Of a stretch of DNA of 12,942 nucleotides, positions 7,094 through 12,942 are shown piece by piece (within the stretch, counting starts at the first letter, position 1; each line of letters opens with the position of its first letter). The position numbers were made by a program, and so were the translations under genes. The notes under the pieces are model-generated. The model was not told the DNA's origin. It did no database searches and saw only the letters and a list, made by a program, of their open reading frames with translations. Source of the DNA: Desulfonatronospira sp. (GTDB lineage Bacteria; Desulfobacterota; Desulfovibrionia; Desulfovibrionales; Desulfonatronovibrionaceae); the NCBI GenBank assembly GCA_003563255.1, contig PWSL01000323.1, positions 1-12,942 of the forward strand, given 5' to 3'.

Positions 7094-8089
7094 CTACTCC
7101 ATTTTAAGTTCCCGGGTCATGAGATCCTGTACTGCTGTCCTGGGGTCCTTGTGTGCGAACAGCACCTGGTAAACCTGCTCGGTTATGGGCATGTCCACAC
7201 TCTTTTTCCCGGCCAGGTACCGAACCGACTCAGTGGTCTTGACCCCTTCGGCCACCATCCTGGAGCCTTCCAGGATCTCGTCCAGGGTCATGCCCCGGCC
7301 CAGTTTCAGCCCCACCTGGCGGTTGCGGCTCAGATCTCCGGTACAGGTCAGCACCAGGTCCCCCATCCCCGAAAGTCCCATAAAGGTCTTTTCCCTGCCA
7401 CCCAGGGCCACACCCAGCCGGGCCATCTCCACCAGCCCCCGGGTTATGAGGGCCGCTCTGGCATCATGGCCGAACTCCAGCCCGTCGGAGATGCCGGCGG
7501 CTATGGCCATGATGTTTTTTAGGGCCCCGCCCAGTTCCACTCCCTTATAGTCCGGGTTGGCGTAAACCCGGAAAAAATCCGTGCTCAGGATGTCTCGCAC
7601 CCTGCGTCCCAGGTCCTGGTCCAGGCAGCCCAGACTCACGGCAGTGGGCAGTTTCCGGCTTACTTCACCGGCAAATGACGGGCCGGATATGATGGCATAC
7701 CGCGGCTCTTTTTCCTGCAGGCTTTCATGCACCACGGCGGACATGGGCTTTAATGTGGCCAGTTCCACCCCTTTGCTGGCACAGATTACTACCGGGCTCT
7801 GGGGGAAAAGGTGTTTGGCACCTTCCAGGGTCTGGCGCATGAACTGGGTGGGAATGGCCACCAGGAAATAATCCGCGCCCTGCATGACCTCATGCTGGTC
7901 CTGACTGACATTGAGCCTGGAATCAAGCGTGACTCCCGGCAGAAACAGGGAATTTTCACCGGTTTTGCTGATCTCGTCCACCAGTTCTTGTTCCCTGACC
8001 CAGAGACCTACGTCCAGACCTTTTTCACTCAGCATGTTGGCCAGGGTGGTCCCCCAGCTCCCGCCGCCCAGCACTGCAATTCTGGTCAT
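7094..8089 (-). CDS. gpsA: Glycerol-3-phosphate dehydrogenase [NAD(P)+]
   Basis: A 331-residue cytoplasmic enzyme that reduces dihydroxyacetone phosphate to sn-glycerol 3-phosphate, the backbone for phospholipid synthesis. The dinucleotide-binding loop GGGSWG is at 8-13, the CASKGVE motif has Lys106, GPSFA is at 136-140, and GGALKNIMAIAAGISDG carries the catalytic Lys191. The SGMGDLVLTCTG block and the C-terminal MPITEQVYQVLF segment complete the family pattern, and length is normal (about 330-340). The ATG at 8089 has GGAGAG 5 nt upstream. The gene follows a small secreted-protein gene by 36 nt and precedes the ABC transporter genes by 45 nt on the same strand. No cofactor preference can be read from the sequence. 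Confidence 0.97.
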   Translation of the reverse strand: MTRIAVLGGGSWGTTLANMLSEKGLDVGLWVREQELVDEISKTGENSLFLPGVTLDSRLNVSQDQHEVMQGADYFLVAIPTQFMRQTLEGAKHLFPQSPVVICASKGVELATLKPMSAVVHESLQEKEPRYAIISGPSFAGEVSRKLPTAVSLGCLDQDLGRRVRDILSTDFFRVYANPDYKGVELGGALKNIMAIAAGISDGLEFGHDARAALITRGLVEMARLGVALGGREKTFMGLSGMGDLVLTCTGDLSRNRQVGLKLGRGMTLDEILEGSRMVAEGVKTTESVRYLAGKKSVDMPITEQVYQVLFAHKDPRTAVQDLMTRELKME

Positions 8090-8125
8090 TTACTCTCCGC
8101 CTGCGAAATCGTCTTTGGTTATAAG

Positions 8126-8560
8126 TCACTGCCACTCGTCCTGTACAAATCTGAAAATCTCTGTCACGCTGCGGGCACGGACCATGTCAAAGGTGCCATT
8201 GGCGACACTCTCGCGGCACTCTCCATTACTCTCATACCTGACCTCTACGTACTTCATAACGCCTATGAAGGGCGATAGCTCGGACTGGGTCTGCCTGACA
8301 TTAACTTTCAGGGTATTTTTATGGGCTTTGCTGTATCTGCCCACAAGCCCGTTTTCTGTCTGTTCCATGCGTGGATTATCCTTGGTCCCGGCATAATTCC
8401 GGTTGAGCATGTACATACGCTGCAGTGCAAAATCTTCAAAATGCAAATGCAGATAGTGATCCGCGTCCAGGGTGACAACGGGATCAGACTCGGCACCGGG
8501 TGGTTTGGCCATCATCATGCCTATTGCAGCCAGAAATACGCAAAAAAATATTCGTTTCAT
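8126..8560 (-). CDS. Small secreted protein of unknown function
   Basis: A 144-residue protein I do not recognise. It begins with a typical signal peptide (MKRIFFCVFLAAIGMMMA, cleavage probably near residues 18-24). The mature part is mostly predicted beta/loop with many charged residues, an HYLHLHFEDFALQRMYMLNR stretch and one cysteine (GECRES near the C-terminus), so no internal disulfide is expected. It is probably periplasmic, with no lipobox and no further membrane segment. The ATG at 8560 has AGGAAG about 8 nt upstream. It is the first gene after the terminator at 8685-8721 and lies 36 nt before gpsA, so it likely heads the gpsA-transporter operon. The polarised composition and proper ribosome-binding site support a real gene. 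Confidence 0.75.
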   Translation of the reverse strand: MKRIFFCVFLAAIGMMMAKPPGAESDPVVTLDADHYLHLHFEDFALQRMYMLNRNYAGTKDNPRMEQTENGLVGRYSKAHKNTLKVNVRQTQSELSPFIGVMKYVEVRYESNGECRESVANGTFDMVRARSVTEIFRFVQDEWQ

Positions 8561-8582
8561 GGCATGTCTTCCTGTTTATGGC

Positions 8583-8623
8583 ACAGTCGGCTGCAAAACA
8601 ATTGCACTGCAGCCCGACTCTGT
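8583..8623 (-). promoter_or_regulatory. Imperfect hairpin in the leader of the secreted protein-gpsA operon
   Basis: The arms 8583-8595 and 8608-8623 pair as CTGCA/TGCAG extended by GTCGG/CCGAC with small bulges. It lies 23 nt before the start at 8560, between the upstream terminator and the gene. There is no T-tract after it on either strand, so it is not a terminator; it may be a 5' leader hairpin or operator. A TTGACC (GGTCAA on +, 8648-8653) is a possible -35 box, with only a poor -10 (TAAGCT) 18 nt on. No clear promoter can be called. Confidence 0.35.
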
Positions 8624-8684
8624 AGCTTAGGGGAATAATGTGTGGATGGTCAACATGTCATAACCTGTGCAGACCTGGATACAT

Positions 8685-8721
8685 AAAAAAGGCCCGGTCA
8701 ACCATGGGCTGCCCGGGCCTT
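8685..8721 (-). terminator. Intrinsic terminator of the VWA-OmpA gene
   Basis: Nine-base perfect stem AAGGCCCGG (8689-8697) / CCGGGCCTT (8713-8721) with a 15-nt loop. Read on the - strand it is followed by a run of six T (8685-8690 as A on +). It lies just past the stop of the OmpA-type gene and separates it from the downstream secreted protein-gpsA operon. Confidence 0.88.
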
Positions 8722-8727
8722 CAAGTA

Positions 8728-9825
8728 TTATTCCAGACGCATTTCAACGCGCCGGTTCAGTACACGTCCTTCTCTGGTATCATTGTCAAACGCAGGCCTG
8801 GTCAAGCCATAAGCCTCTGTCTCAATTGCATCTTGGTCAACCCCCTGTTCAACCAGGAAGTCAGCCACCGAGTCAGCTCTTCTCTGGGACAGGCCCATAT
8901 TGTAGTCTGCGGGTCCGATATTGCAGGTGTGCCCTTCAACCACCACATGGGGGTCGGTGCGGTCCTGGATCTGCCTGGCGGCTTCCCTGAGGATTTCTGC
9001 ATACTGAGGCCGGATAACTGACTTGTCAAACTCAAACTGGATGTTGGAGAAAACAATGACCTCTTCTTCTGGCTCAATCGGGAGAGCAGGTTCCGGTGCT
9101 GGTTCGACCGGAGGAGTTACGCTTACCTGTCTTTCAGTGTAGAACACTTTCCGGATAAAATCTGAGCGCGCGAAGTCCTTTTGCATAAATGCGCCGGCAT
9201 CAATAGTATGAGTGCATGGATTGACTGCAGCCATTTCTTCCATAGCGGCTGTTTCATCCCTTACTGTAGTGCCACTACTCTGGGCCAGGCTGATGAAATG
9301 AAAACAAAGCCGGTCACCGTATTCCTGGTACATTTTCTCCATTACCGGGACGGGCCGGGGACCGACATTGGACTCGCCGTCACTGATAATGACCACTGCA
9401 ATGTCTCCCTGTAGTTCTGCCAGATCATCAGAGAGCTTCAAAAGATCGCCGCCCAGGGGGGTTCGCCTTCCAAAAATCTCAAAGTCCGTAGGAATCTCTT
9501 CAACGGCATTTTCAAAAGCTCCCTTGTCATAAGGGGATATAGACAGGAACTCTTTGAAAGGTCCATAGGTGTAAAGACCGAAGTTGACATCCAGCTGAGG
9601 CAGTTCCTGGTTCAGTGTCAGCAGTATATCCCGGGCGACTTTGCTCTTTTTCTGATCCAGTTCCTTGTAATCAAACATCATGGAACCGGAATTGTCCACA
9701 TGAAGCACGAAATTATCAGCTTTCGGTTCAATGATCGTCCTGGTACCAGCCAGGGCCTGCTGAGCCCCTAAAAGGGCAACGGCCAAAAACAACAGCAAGA
9801 AAGTCCGTTTCATAGATTTCAACAT
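8728..9825 (-). CDS. VWA-domain / OmpA-like peptidoglycan-associated envelope protein
   Basis: A 365-residue exported protein. The signal peptide ends at ALA26. A von Willebrand A domain (about 38-225) has an intact MIDAS: Asp44-x-Ser46-x-Ser48 (DNSGSM), Thr122 and Asp149 (ISDGES), so a bound divalent cation is expected. Cys174 and Cys204 could form a disulfide. A proline/glutamate-rich linker (about 236-256) leads to an OmpA C-terminal domain (about 258-365) with NIQFEFDKSVIRP, YNMGLSQRRA (Arg316) and the terminal NRRVEMRL. In typical OmpA domains the GHTD Asp contacts peptidoglycan diaminopimelate; here it is Cys301 (GHTCNIG). The ATG at 9825 is preceded by a strong AAGGAGG (9834-9840). It probably tethers the outer envelope to peptidoglycan while the VWA domain binds a protein partner. 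It lies 101 nt after the GHKL gene, so could be co-transcribed or have its own promoter. Confidence 0.9.
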   Translation of the reverse strand: MLKSMKRTFLLLFLAVALLGAQQALAGTRTIIEPKADNFVLHVDNSGSMMFDYKELDQKKSKVARDILLTLNQELPQLDVNFGLYTYGPFKEFLSISPYDKGAFENAVEEIPTDFEIFGRRTPLGGDLLKLSDDLAELQGDIAVVIISDGESNVGPRPVPVMEKMYQEYGDRLCFHFISLAQSSGTTVRDETAAMEEMAAVNPCTHTIDAGAFMQKDFARSDFIRKVFYTERQVSVTPPVEPAPEPALPIEPEEEVIVFSNIQFEFDKSVIRPQYAEILREAARQIQDRTDPHVVVEGHTCNIGPADYNMGLSQRRADSVADFLVEQGVDQDAIETEAYGLTRPAFDNDTREGRVLNRRVEMRLE

Positions 9826-9844
9826 AATACAAGCCTCCTTAGCA

Positions 9845-9859
9845 GGTTAAACGGTTAAA
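9845..9859. repeat. GGTTAAA tandem direct repeat in the leader of the VWA-OmpA gene
   Basis: GGTTAAA-C-GGTTAAA (read on the - strand as TTTAACC-G-TTTAACC) lies 5 nt upstream of the AAGGAGG ribosome-binding site. Two heptamers eight bases apart could be a binding site for a regulator, but the spacing is less than one helical turn and no promoter could be located, so this is only a noted pattern. Confidence 0.3.
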
Positions 9860-9926
9860 TTTCTTGAAATATATAAACTAATACTCATTAAACGCAGATG
9901 GCAGGGACGTTTCATGTATTTTAGAT

Positions 9927-10655
9927 CTATCTTGATTTCATGCCGGGTATCTGGAGTTGAAACCGGGTGTCCTCTTCATTGGCCTGCAGGGTGACTTGCC
10001 AGCCCAACCGTCTGCAGAGATGCTCCACCAGGGGCAGACCCATGCCCAGATGTCCGGGTTTGCTGCTGGATCCCACTTCCCATGGGTCGATATCCTGGAG
10101 CCTGGTCTTTGAAATAATCAGAAAGACAGCCCCGCCTGTTCCGGCAGGTCCTGCATGGAAAACAAGATCATTGTCCTGCTCCGGAGCTTTGATCCTGAAC
10201 TCTTCCAATGCATTTCTTATTCCTTGATCCAGACAAATAGTCAAGTAAAAAGGTGGGAGATCCAGGTTTATGTCCCTCCTTTCCACCTGAGGCCTGCATA
10301 ATATCTTGTGCTTGAAATAAAGACAGTTGCGCCGGAAAGCCAGAAACCATTTTATATACTGGTCCACATTGACCTGGGCCGGTTCTTTTCTGGTATAGTA
10401 GCTGTATTCGCTGTTGCAGCGTAACGATGATCTCAACCCTGACAACTCCCGGGAGAGACAGTCCACTTTTTCAAAGATTCGTGAGGATTTATCCTCTGGA
10501 TCCTTTTCAAGCAAGCTATTAAGCATGTTAAGCTGCATGTCAAGAATCTGCACATGGTTGCTCAGATTATGAATCGACCCGGAAAACATATCTCCCAGCC
10601 CGGCCTGCATATACATGTCAGCCAGGGCCTGATACTTATCCGGGCTCAATTTCAT
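9927..10655 (-). CDS. GHKL ATPase / degenerate histidine kinase-like protein
   Basis: A 242-residue cytoplasmic protein with no sensor or membrane segment. Residues 25-50 (SGSIHNLSNHVQILDMQLNM) resemble a dimerisation helix with an H-box in which His29 is followed by Asn rather than Asp/Glu. A GHKL-type ATPase domain follows: N-box-like GIRNALEEF (Asn148) and a G2-like GHLGMGLPLVEHLCRRLGW (about 201-219). The G1 DxGxG motif is missing between them, so ATP binding may be weak or lost. The start at 10655 (MKLSPDKY) is chosen over an ATG 14 codons upstream because AGGGG lies 9 nt before it and the longer form would overlap the PilZ gene by 62 nt instead of 20. The overlap suggests translational coupling with PilZ. 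It may act as a phosphotransfer partner, a scaffold or an anti-sigma-like factor; the exact role is unknown. Confidence 0.75.
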   Translation of the reverse strand: MKLSPDKYQALADMYMQAGLGDMFSGSIHNLSNHVQILDMQLNMLNSLLEKDPEDKSSRIFEKVDCLSRELSGLRSSLRCNSEYSYYTRKEPAQVNVDQYIKWFLAFRRNCLYFKHKILCRPQVERRDINLDLPPFYLTICLDQGIRNALEEFRIKAPEQDNDLVFHAGPAGTGGAVFLIISKTRLQDIDPWEVGSSSKPGHLGMGLPLVEHLCRRLGWQVTLQANEEDTRFQLQIPGMKSR

Positions 10656-11178
10656 TCTTTTTTCCCCTGATATGTTCTCTTTGTTCCTGAAAAACAAACT
10701 GCACTATCTTTTCACGATCAACATCCCGGATATTTTTGTACTGTACCGCCCAGACAGGTACACCCTGGACTTTTTCCTTGCGATGAATCTCAGCTACCAT
10801 ACCGACAATACGCAGGGGCACCTGCGATAAAAGAAGCACCATCTCAAGGTTTTGCCCTTCTTCAAAGTCCTCTTCGGCGGTAAATTGCAAACCGGCCCCG
10901 CTGATTTCCAGCACTTCCCCCTGGATGGGAAAGTCAGCCTGGATAGTATCCCGGTTTATAAGGCTCAGGATCATATTGACCTTTTCATCCAGCTGCTGGA
11001 AAAAACTGATCAGTTCCCTGGGCAGGTGAGAGCCATAAAGGTTTTTAATGACATGATCTTCTGAATCCCCCACCAGGGTGCAGCTGAACAGGGGAAGAGA
11101 ATTGTCAAAAACAGTCCGGCGCATGTAGGCTTTGATCCGGGTTGGTACCCGGGAATATTTCCTGACCTGGGTTTGCAT
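10636..11178 (-). CDS. PilZ-domain protein (likely c-di-GMP-related)
   Basis: A 180-residue cytoplasmic protein. An RxxxR motif, Arg10-VPT-Arg14, opens the domain. A predicted helical segment follows (about 50-78, ELISFFQQLDEKVNMILSLI), then EISGAG at 91-96, where canonical PilZ has (D/N)xSxxG, so Glu91 replaces Asp/Asn. The helix insertion recalls the atypical tetrameric PilZ group, although that group often lacks the RxxxR motif; this assignment is tentative. The family binds cyclic di-GMP and controls motility, adhesion or exopolysaccharide. The start at 11178 (MQTQVRK) has a strong GGGAGAAG 4-5 nt upstream; a longer start at 11238 has none. The gene overlaps the GHKL gene by 20 nt and follows the NIL-ferredoxin gene by 68 nt, with a GC palindrome between. 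Confidence 0.85.
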   Translation of the reverse strand: MQTQVRKYSRVPTRIKAYMRRTVFDNSLPLFSCTLVGDSEDHVIKNLYGSHLPRELISFFQQLDEKVNMILSLINRDTIQADFPIQGEVLEISGAGLQFTAEEDFEEGQNLEMVLLLSQVPLRIVGMVAEIHRKEKVQGVPVWAVQYKNIRDVDREKIVQFVFQEQREHIRGKKNEIEPG

Positions 11179-11194
11179 GTGTCTTCTCCCTGAC

Positions 11195-11217
11195 GCGGGC
11201 TGTGCCCGCAACTCAAA
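11195..11217. repeat. Short GC-rich palindromic repeat, copy 2
   Basis: GCGGGC-TGT-GCCCGC (11195-11209) followed by AACTCAAA matches the unit at 534-556. It lies between the NIL-ferredoxin stop and the PilZ ribosome-binding site (11183-11190), so on the mRNA it forms a hairpin 4-5 nt ahead of the PilZ Shine-Dalgarno sequence. It lacks a T-run, so it is not an intrinsic terminator. Confidence 0.6.
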
Positions 11218-11246
11218 GCTGAACAGATTTATCGGCATTTATTCAT

Positions 11247-11681
11247 TCAGGATTCCCCGTTGGATTCCACATGCATGGCCCCCACAGGGCATATCCTGGT
11301 ACAATTGCTGCAGGCCGTGCACCTGGCATCGTTGAATAATATCTGCCTGGTGACTTTGTCCAGGCTCAAGGCCCTGTTGAAACAAAGCGCGGTGCATACC
11401 CCGCAATGTGTGCAGAGTCTTTCGTCCCGGGTGATGGTCTGTGCCACGTCCCGGATACTGATTCCATGCTCCTGCAGGTATGATATGCCTTTTTTGAAGT
11501 CTTCCAGATTGCCCGAAAGTTCAAGGATCATATGCCCTTCTTCCCTGGGACTTATTTTGGCCTTTAATATGTTGAAAGTCAGGTCAAATTTTTTAGCGAG
11601 GTTATACATCATGGGCTTTCGCACCACTTCAGGGGCAAAATGCAGAGAAATTATCTTGGAATATTCTTCAGCTGTTTGCAT
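11247..11681 (-). CDS. NIL-domain protein with two [4Fe-4S] clusters
   Basis: A 144-residue cytoplasmic protein. Residues 7-84 are an NIL domain (SKIISLHFAPEVVRKP, VVRKPMMYNLAKKFDLTFNI and a C-terminal LEDFKKGISYLQEHGI block), named after the domain on MetN methionine-importer ATPases. Two ferredoxin motifs follow: CxxCxxCxxxC at 90, 93, 96, 100 and CxxCxxCxxxCP at 121, 124, 127, 131. NIL-ferredoxin proteins of this shape occur in methanogens and sulfate reducers; in Methanosarcina one acts with a COG1900 (DUF39) protein in sulfide-dependent homocysteine synthesis from aspartate semialdehyde. No COG1900 gene is in the window. The start at 11681 is preferred because a longer frame (11777) would overlap the upstream gene by 77 nt; the chosen ATG lies 19 nt after that gene's stop, with a weak AAGAG ribosome-binding site. 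Confidence 0.87.
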   Translation of the reverse strand: MQTAEEYSKIISLHFAPEVVRKPMMYNLAKKFDLTFNILKAKISPREEGHMILELSGNLEDFKKGISYLQEHGISIRDVAQTITRDERLCTHCGVCTALCFNRALSLDKVTRQILFNDARCTACSNCTRICPVGAMHVESNGES

Positions 11682-11700
11682 GTTTAAAACTCTTGACAGG

Positions 11701-12582
11701 TTAAAGGTCCTCTTCAGAAATAAATGCCCTGGCTCTTCTGGCCTCTGCACTGTCCGGGTATTTTTCAAGAAGCTCATTCAGTATCAGCTGACCGGCCTCT
11801 TTCCGGCCAAGACTGATAAAGGACATCCCCTGTTTGAGCATACTGGCTTCAATCTTGTTGCTGTCAGGAAAATTGGTGATTACTTCCTGGTAGGCCAGTG
11901 CGGCCTCGGCATACTCCTGCATCTGGTAAAATGATTCACCCTGCCAGAAATATGCATTGGAGATCAGGTCATGTTCTGGAAAGAGCTCCGCGAATTCCTC
12001 CCACAAGGACTGGGCACCATCGTAATCGCGGTCATAAAATGAGTCCAGGGCGCGCTGGTATAAGACCCTGGCTGTCTGCGGTTCACGCACCTGATCAAGT
12101 TCGGGGGCATCCAGAATCGCTGCCGTCTCCACATCATCCAGCAGATCCAAGCCCAGCTGGCTGGCCATGGTCTGCAGCTGCCGCTCTAAAACCCGGGTCT
12201 TTTCCTGCAGACTCCTGACTTCCTGAGGTATATCCTGTCCGTCTTCCATGCGGGATACCTTTCTTTGCAATGCATCCAGGTTGCCGGTCAAAGTAGCCAC
12301 CTGCACCCTGATGGACTCCATTTCGGCCCACAGGTTGGCCTGGATTGCCTGCGCCGGGCCTCCTGCCTCGGATACCTTTTCTTCCAGAGACTTTGTCCTC
12401 TCTGCCAGCTCGTCCTGGATTTTGTCCAGCTCGTCCTGCATCTTCTTGCGGTCCTGGTGCTGCTGGTGCTCCAGGGTCCGGATCTGCATCTGCATACGTT
12501 CCATGCCGGTCTGCCCTCCGGTGGCGCAGGCACTCAGGATAAACACCGCCGCTGCAAGCAGGAGGATTTTAAAATTCAGCAT
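11701..12582 (-). CDS. CpoB/YbgF-like coiled-coil TPR lipoprotein
   Basis: A 293-residue envelope lipoprotein. The signal peptide ends in the lipobox LSAC with lipidated Cys19. Residues about 25-145 are strongly heptad-patterned coiled coil rich in Q/E/K/L (trimerising in CpoB). The C-terminal half (about 170-290) has tetratricopeptide repeats with the CpoB pattern: LYQRALDSFYDRDYDGAQSL, AYFWQGESFYQMQEYAEAAL and LEKYPDSAEARRA. CpoB couples outer-membrane constriction (Tol-Pal) to peptidoglycan synthesis at division; canonical CpoB is periplasmic and not lipidated, so this lipidated form is a variant. The ATG at 12582 has GAGGAG 7 nt upstream and the start overlaps the stop of the PLDc_N gene. 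No Tol or Pal gene is visible in the window. Confidence 0.85.
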   Translation of the reverse strand: MLNFKILLLAAAVFILSACATGGQTGMERMQMQIRTLEHQQHQDRKKMQDELDKIQDELAERTKSLEEKVSEAGGPAQAIQANLWAEMESIRVQVATLTGNLDALQRKVSRMEDGQDIPQEVRSLQEKTRVLERQLQTMASQLGLDLLDDVETAAILDAPELDQVREPQTARVLYQRALDSFYDRDYDGAQSLWEEFAELFPEHDLISNAYFWQGESFYQMQEYAEAALAYQEVITNFPDSNKIEASMLKQGMSFISLGRKEAGQLILNELLEKYPDSAEARRARAFISEEDL

Positions 12583-12803
12583 ACCTTGACTCCTCTTCTA
12601 CGGCCGATAAAGAAATACAAAAGCCCGCCAAGAAAGGGGATGAATACCGATACCGCCAGCCATGCCAGCTTTTCCTGGGCTGTATTGAAGTCGCAGCGGA
12701 ATATATGCAGAATCGCCCACAGGTTGGGCAACACTGGTATAATGAGTATCAGGACCGCCCAGGGACTGGCCCTGAAAATCTCTACTACTGGTATTTCAAA
12801 CAT
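12576..12803 (-). CDS. Small PLDc_N-type two-helix membrane protein
   Basis: A 75-residue inner-membrane protein resembling the N-terminal domain of cardiolipin synthases (PLDc_N). Two hydrophobic helices, about 14-33 (PWAVLILIIPVLPNLWAILH) and 46-66 (LAWLAVSVFIPFLGGLLYFF), frame an N/D-rich loop (RCDFNTAQEK), and a basic tail GRRRGVKVC ends it. No phospholipase D catalytic motif (HKD) is present, so it is a stand-alone domain of uncertain function. The ATG at 12803 has GGGGA 7 nt upstream. The stop (12576-12578) overlaps the CpoB-like start by 7 nt, so the two are coupled. It appears to be the first gene of the - strand right-hand operon. Confidence 0.75.
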   Translation of the reverse strand: MFEIPVVEIFRASPWAVLILIIPVLPNLWAILHIFRCDFNTAQEKLAWLAVSVFIPFLGGLLYFFIGRRRGVKVC

Positions 12804-12838
12804 GGATTTTCCCCAAAAAAATTATCACTACAGCGAAA

Positions 12839-12865
12839 CTTATAACATTTTATAACCTGTCTCAA
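12839..12865 (-). promoter_or_regulatory. Weak candidate promoter of the PLDc_N-CpoB operon
   Basis: On the - strand TTGAGA (12865-12860) and TATAAG (12844-12839) resemble -35 and -10 boxes, but the 15-nt spacer is short. It lies 36-62 nt upstream of the first gene. Two TTATAA boxes flank the spacer and could equally be a regulator site. The neighbouring REPIN-like repeat occupies 12868-12938. Confidence 0.25.
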
Positions 12866-12867
12866 TT

Positions 12868-12938
12868 GGGGACAGGCACTTTTGCTGGTTGACAACCTGC
12901 CATACTCCAAAATCTCGGTGGCAAAAGAGCCAGTCCCC
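12868..12938. repeat. REPIN-like palindromic repeat, copy B
   Basis: Arms 12868-12885 (GGGGACAGGCACTTTTGC) and 12921-12938 (GCAAAAGAGCCAGTCCCC) are inverted, differing at two positions (A opposite A on folding). The element is 71 bp, the same length as copy A at 135-205, and its reverse complement shares ends GGGGACTGGC.. and ..CAAAAGTGCCTG with copy A; the centres diverge. It lies 65 bp upstream of the PLDc_N start. Confidence 0.75.
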
Positions 12939-12942
12939 GGAG

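Noticed and set aside
11682..11777. Longer N-terminus for the NIL-ferredoxin protein
   Set aside because: The extra 32 residues overlap the CpoB-like coding end and have no NIL homology. The ATG at 11681 directly precedes the domain.

Overview
The window looks like part of a chromosome from a Gram-negative, sulfate-reducer-like bacterium, probably Deltaproteobacteria / Desulfovibrionales. This rests on gene content: a NIL-domain/ferredoxin protein, a VWA-OmpA fusion protein, a CpoB-like lipoprotein and PilZ signalling. It is an inference from family content, not a database match. No rRNA, tRNA, CRISPR array or intact transposase is visible.

Left edge (1-801): a debris-rich stretch with no intact gene. 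It holds the last 20 codons of an unidentified + strand gene, a 71-bp REP-pair (REPIN-like) element, a degraded yefM-yoeB toxin-antitoxin pair on the - strand cut off at a GC-rich palindrome, and two GGGAC-A-GTCCC palindromes. Next comes a lone + strand membrane histidine kinase (802-3027) with a periplasmic NMT1/THI5-like solute-binding sensor domain, a PAS domain and HisKA/HATPase domains. It is bracketed by an ~86-bp imperfect inverted repeat (674-759 and 3092-3176), which is the most striking unexplained structure here.

Middle (3227-8560, all - strand, read right to left): small secreted protein of unknown function, gpsA (glycerol-3-phosphate dehydrogenase), a family 5 peptide-type solute-binding lipoprotein, then OppB-like and OppC-like permeases. 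Spacings are 36 and 45 nt, a one-base overlap, then 4 nt, so this is probably one operon. The two ATPase subunits a working importer needs are not in the window.

Right part (8728-12803, all - strand): PLDc_N-type small membrane protein, CpoB-like coiled-coil/TPR lipoprotein, NIL-2x[4Fe-4S] protein, PilZ protein and a degenerate GHKL ATPase/kinase-like protein. These are tightly packed, two pairs overlap, and they are followed after 101 nt by a VWA-OmpA envelope protein with a clear intrinsic terminator at 8685-8721. The group mixes cell-envelope functions (PLDc_N, CpoB, OmpA) with signalling (PilZ, GHKL) and one apparent sulfur-metabolism protein. A second 71-bp REP-pair element closes the window (12868-12938). 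Several start codons were moved inward from the longest possible reading frame on ribosome-binding-site evidence; these choices are explained per gene.
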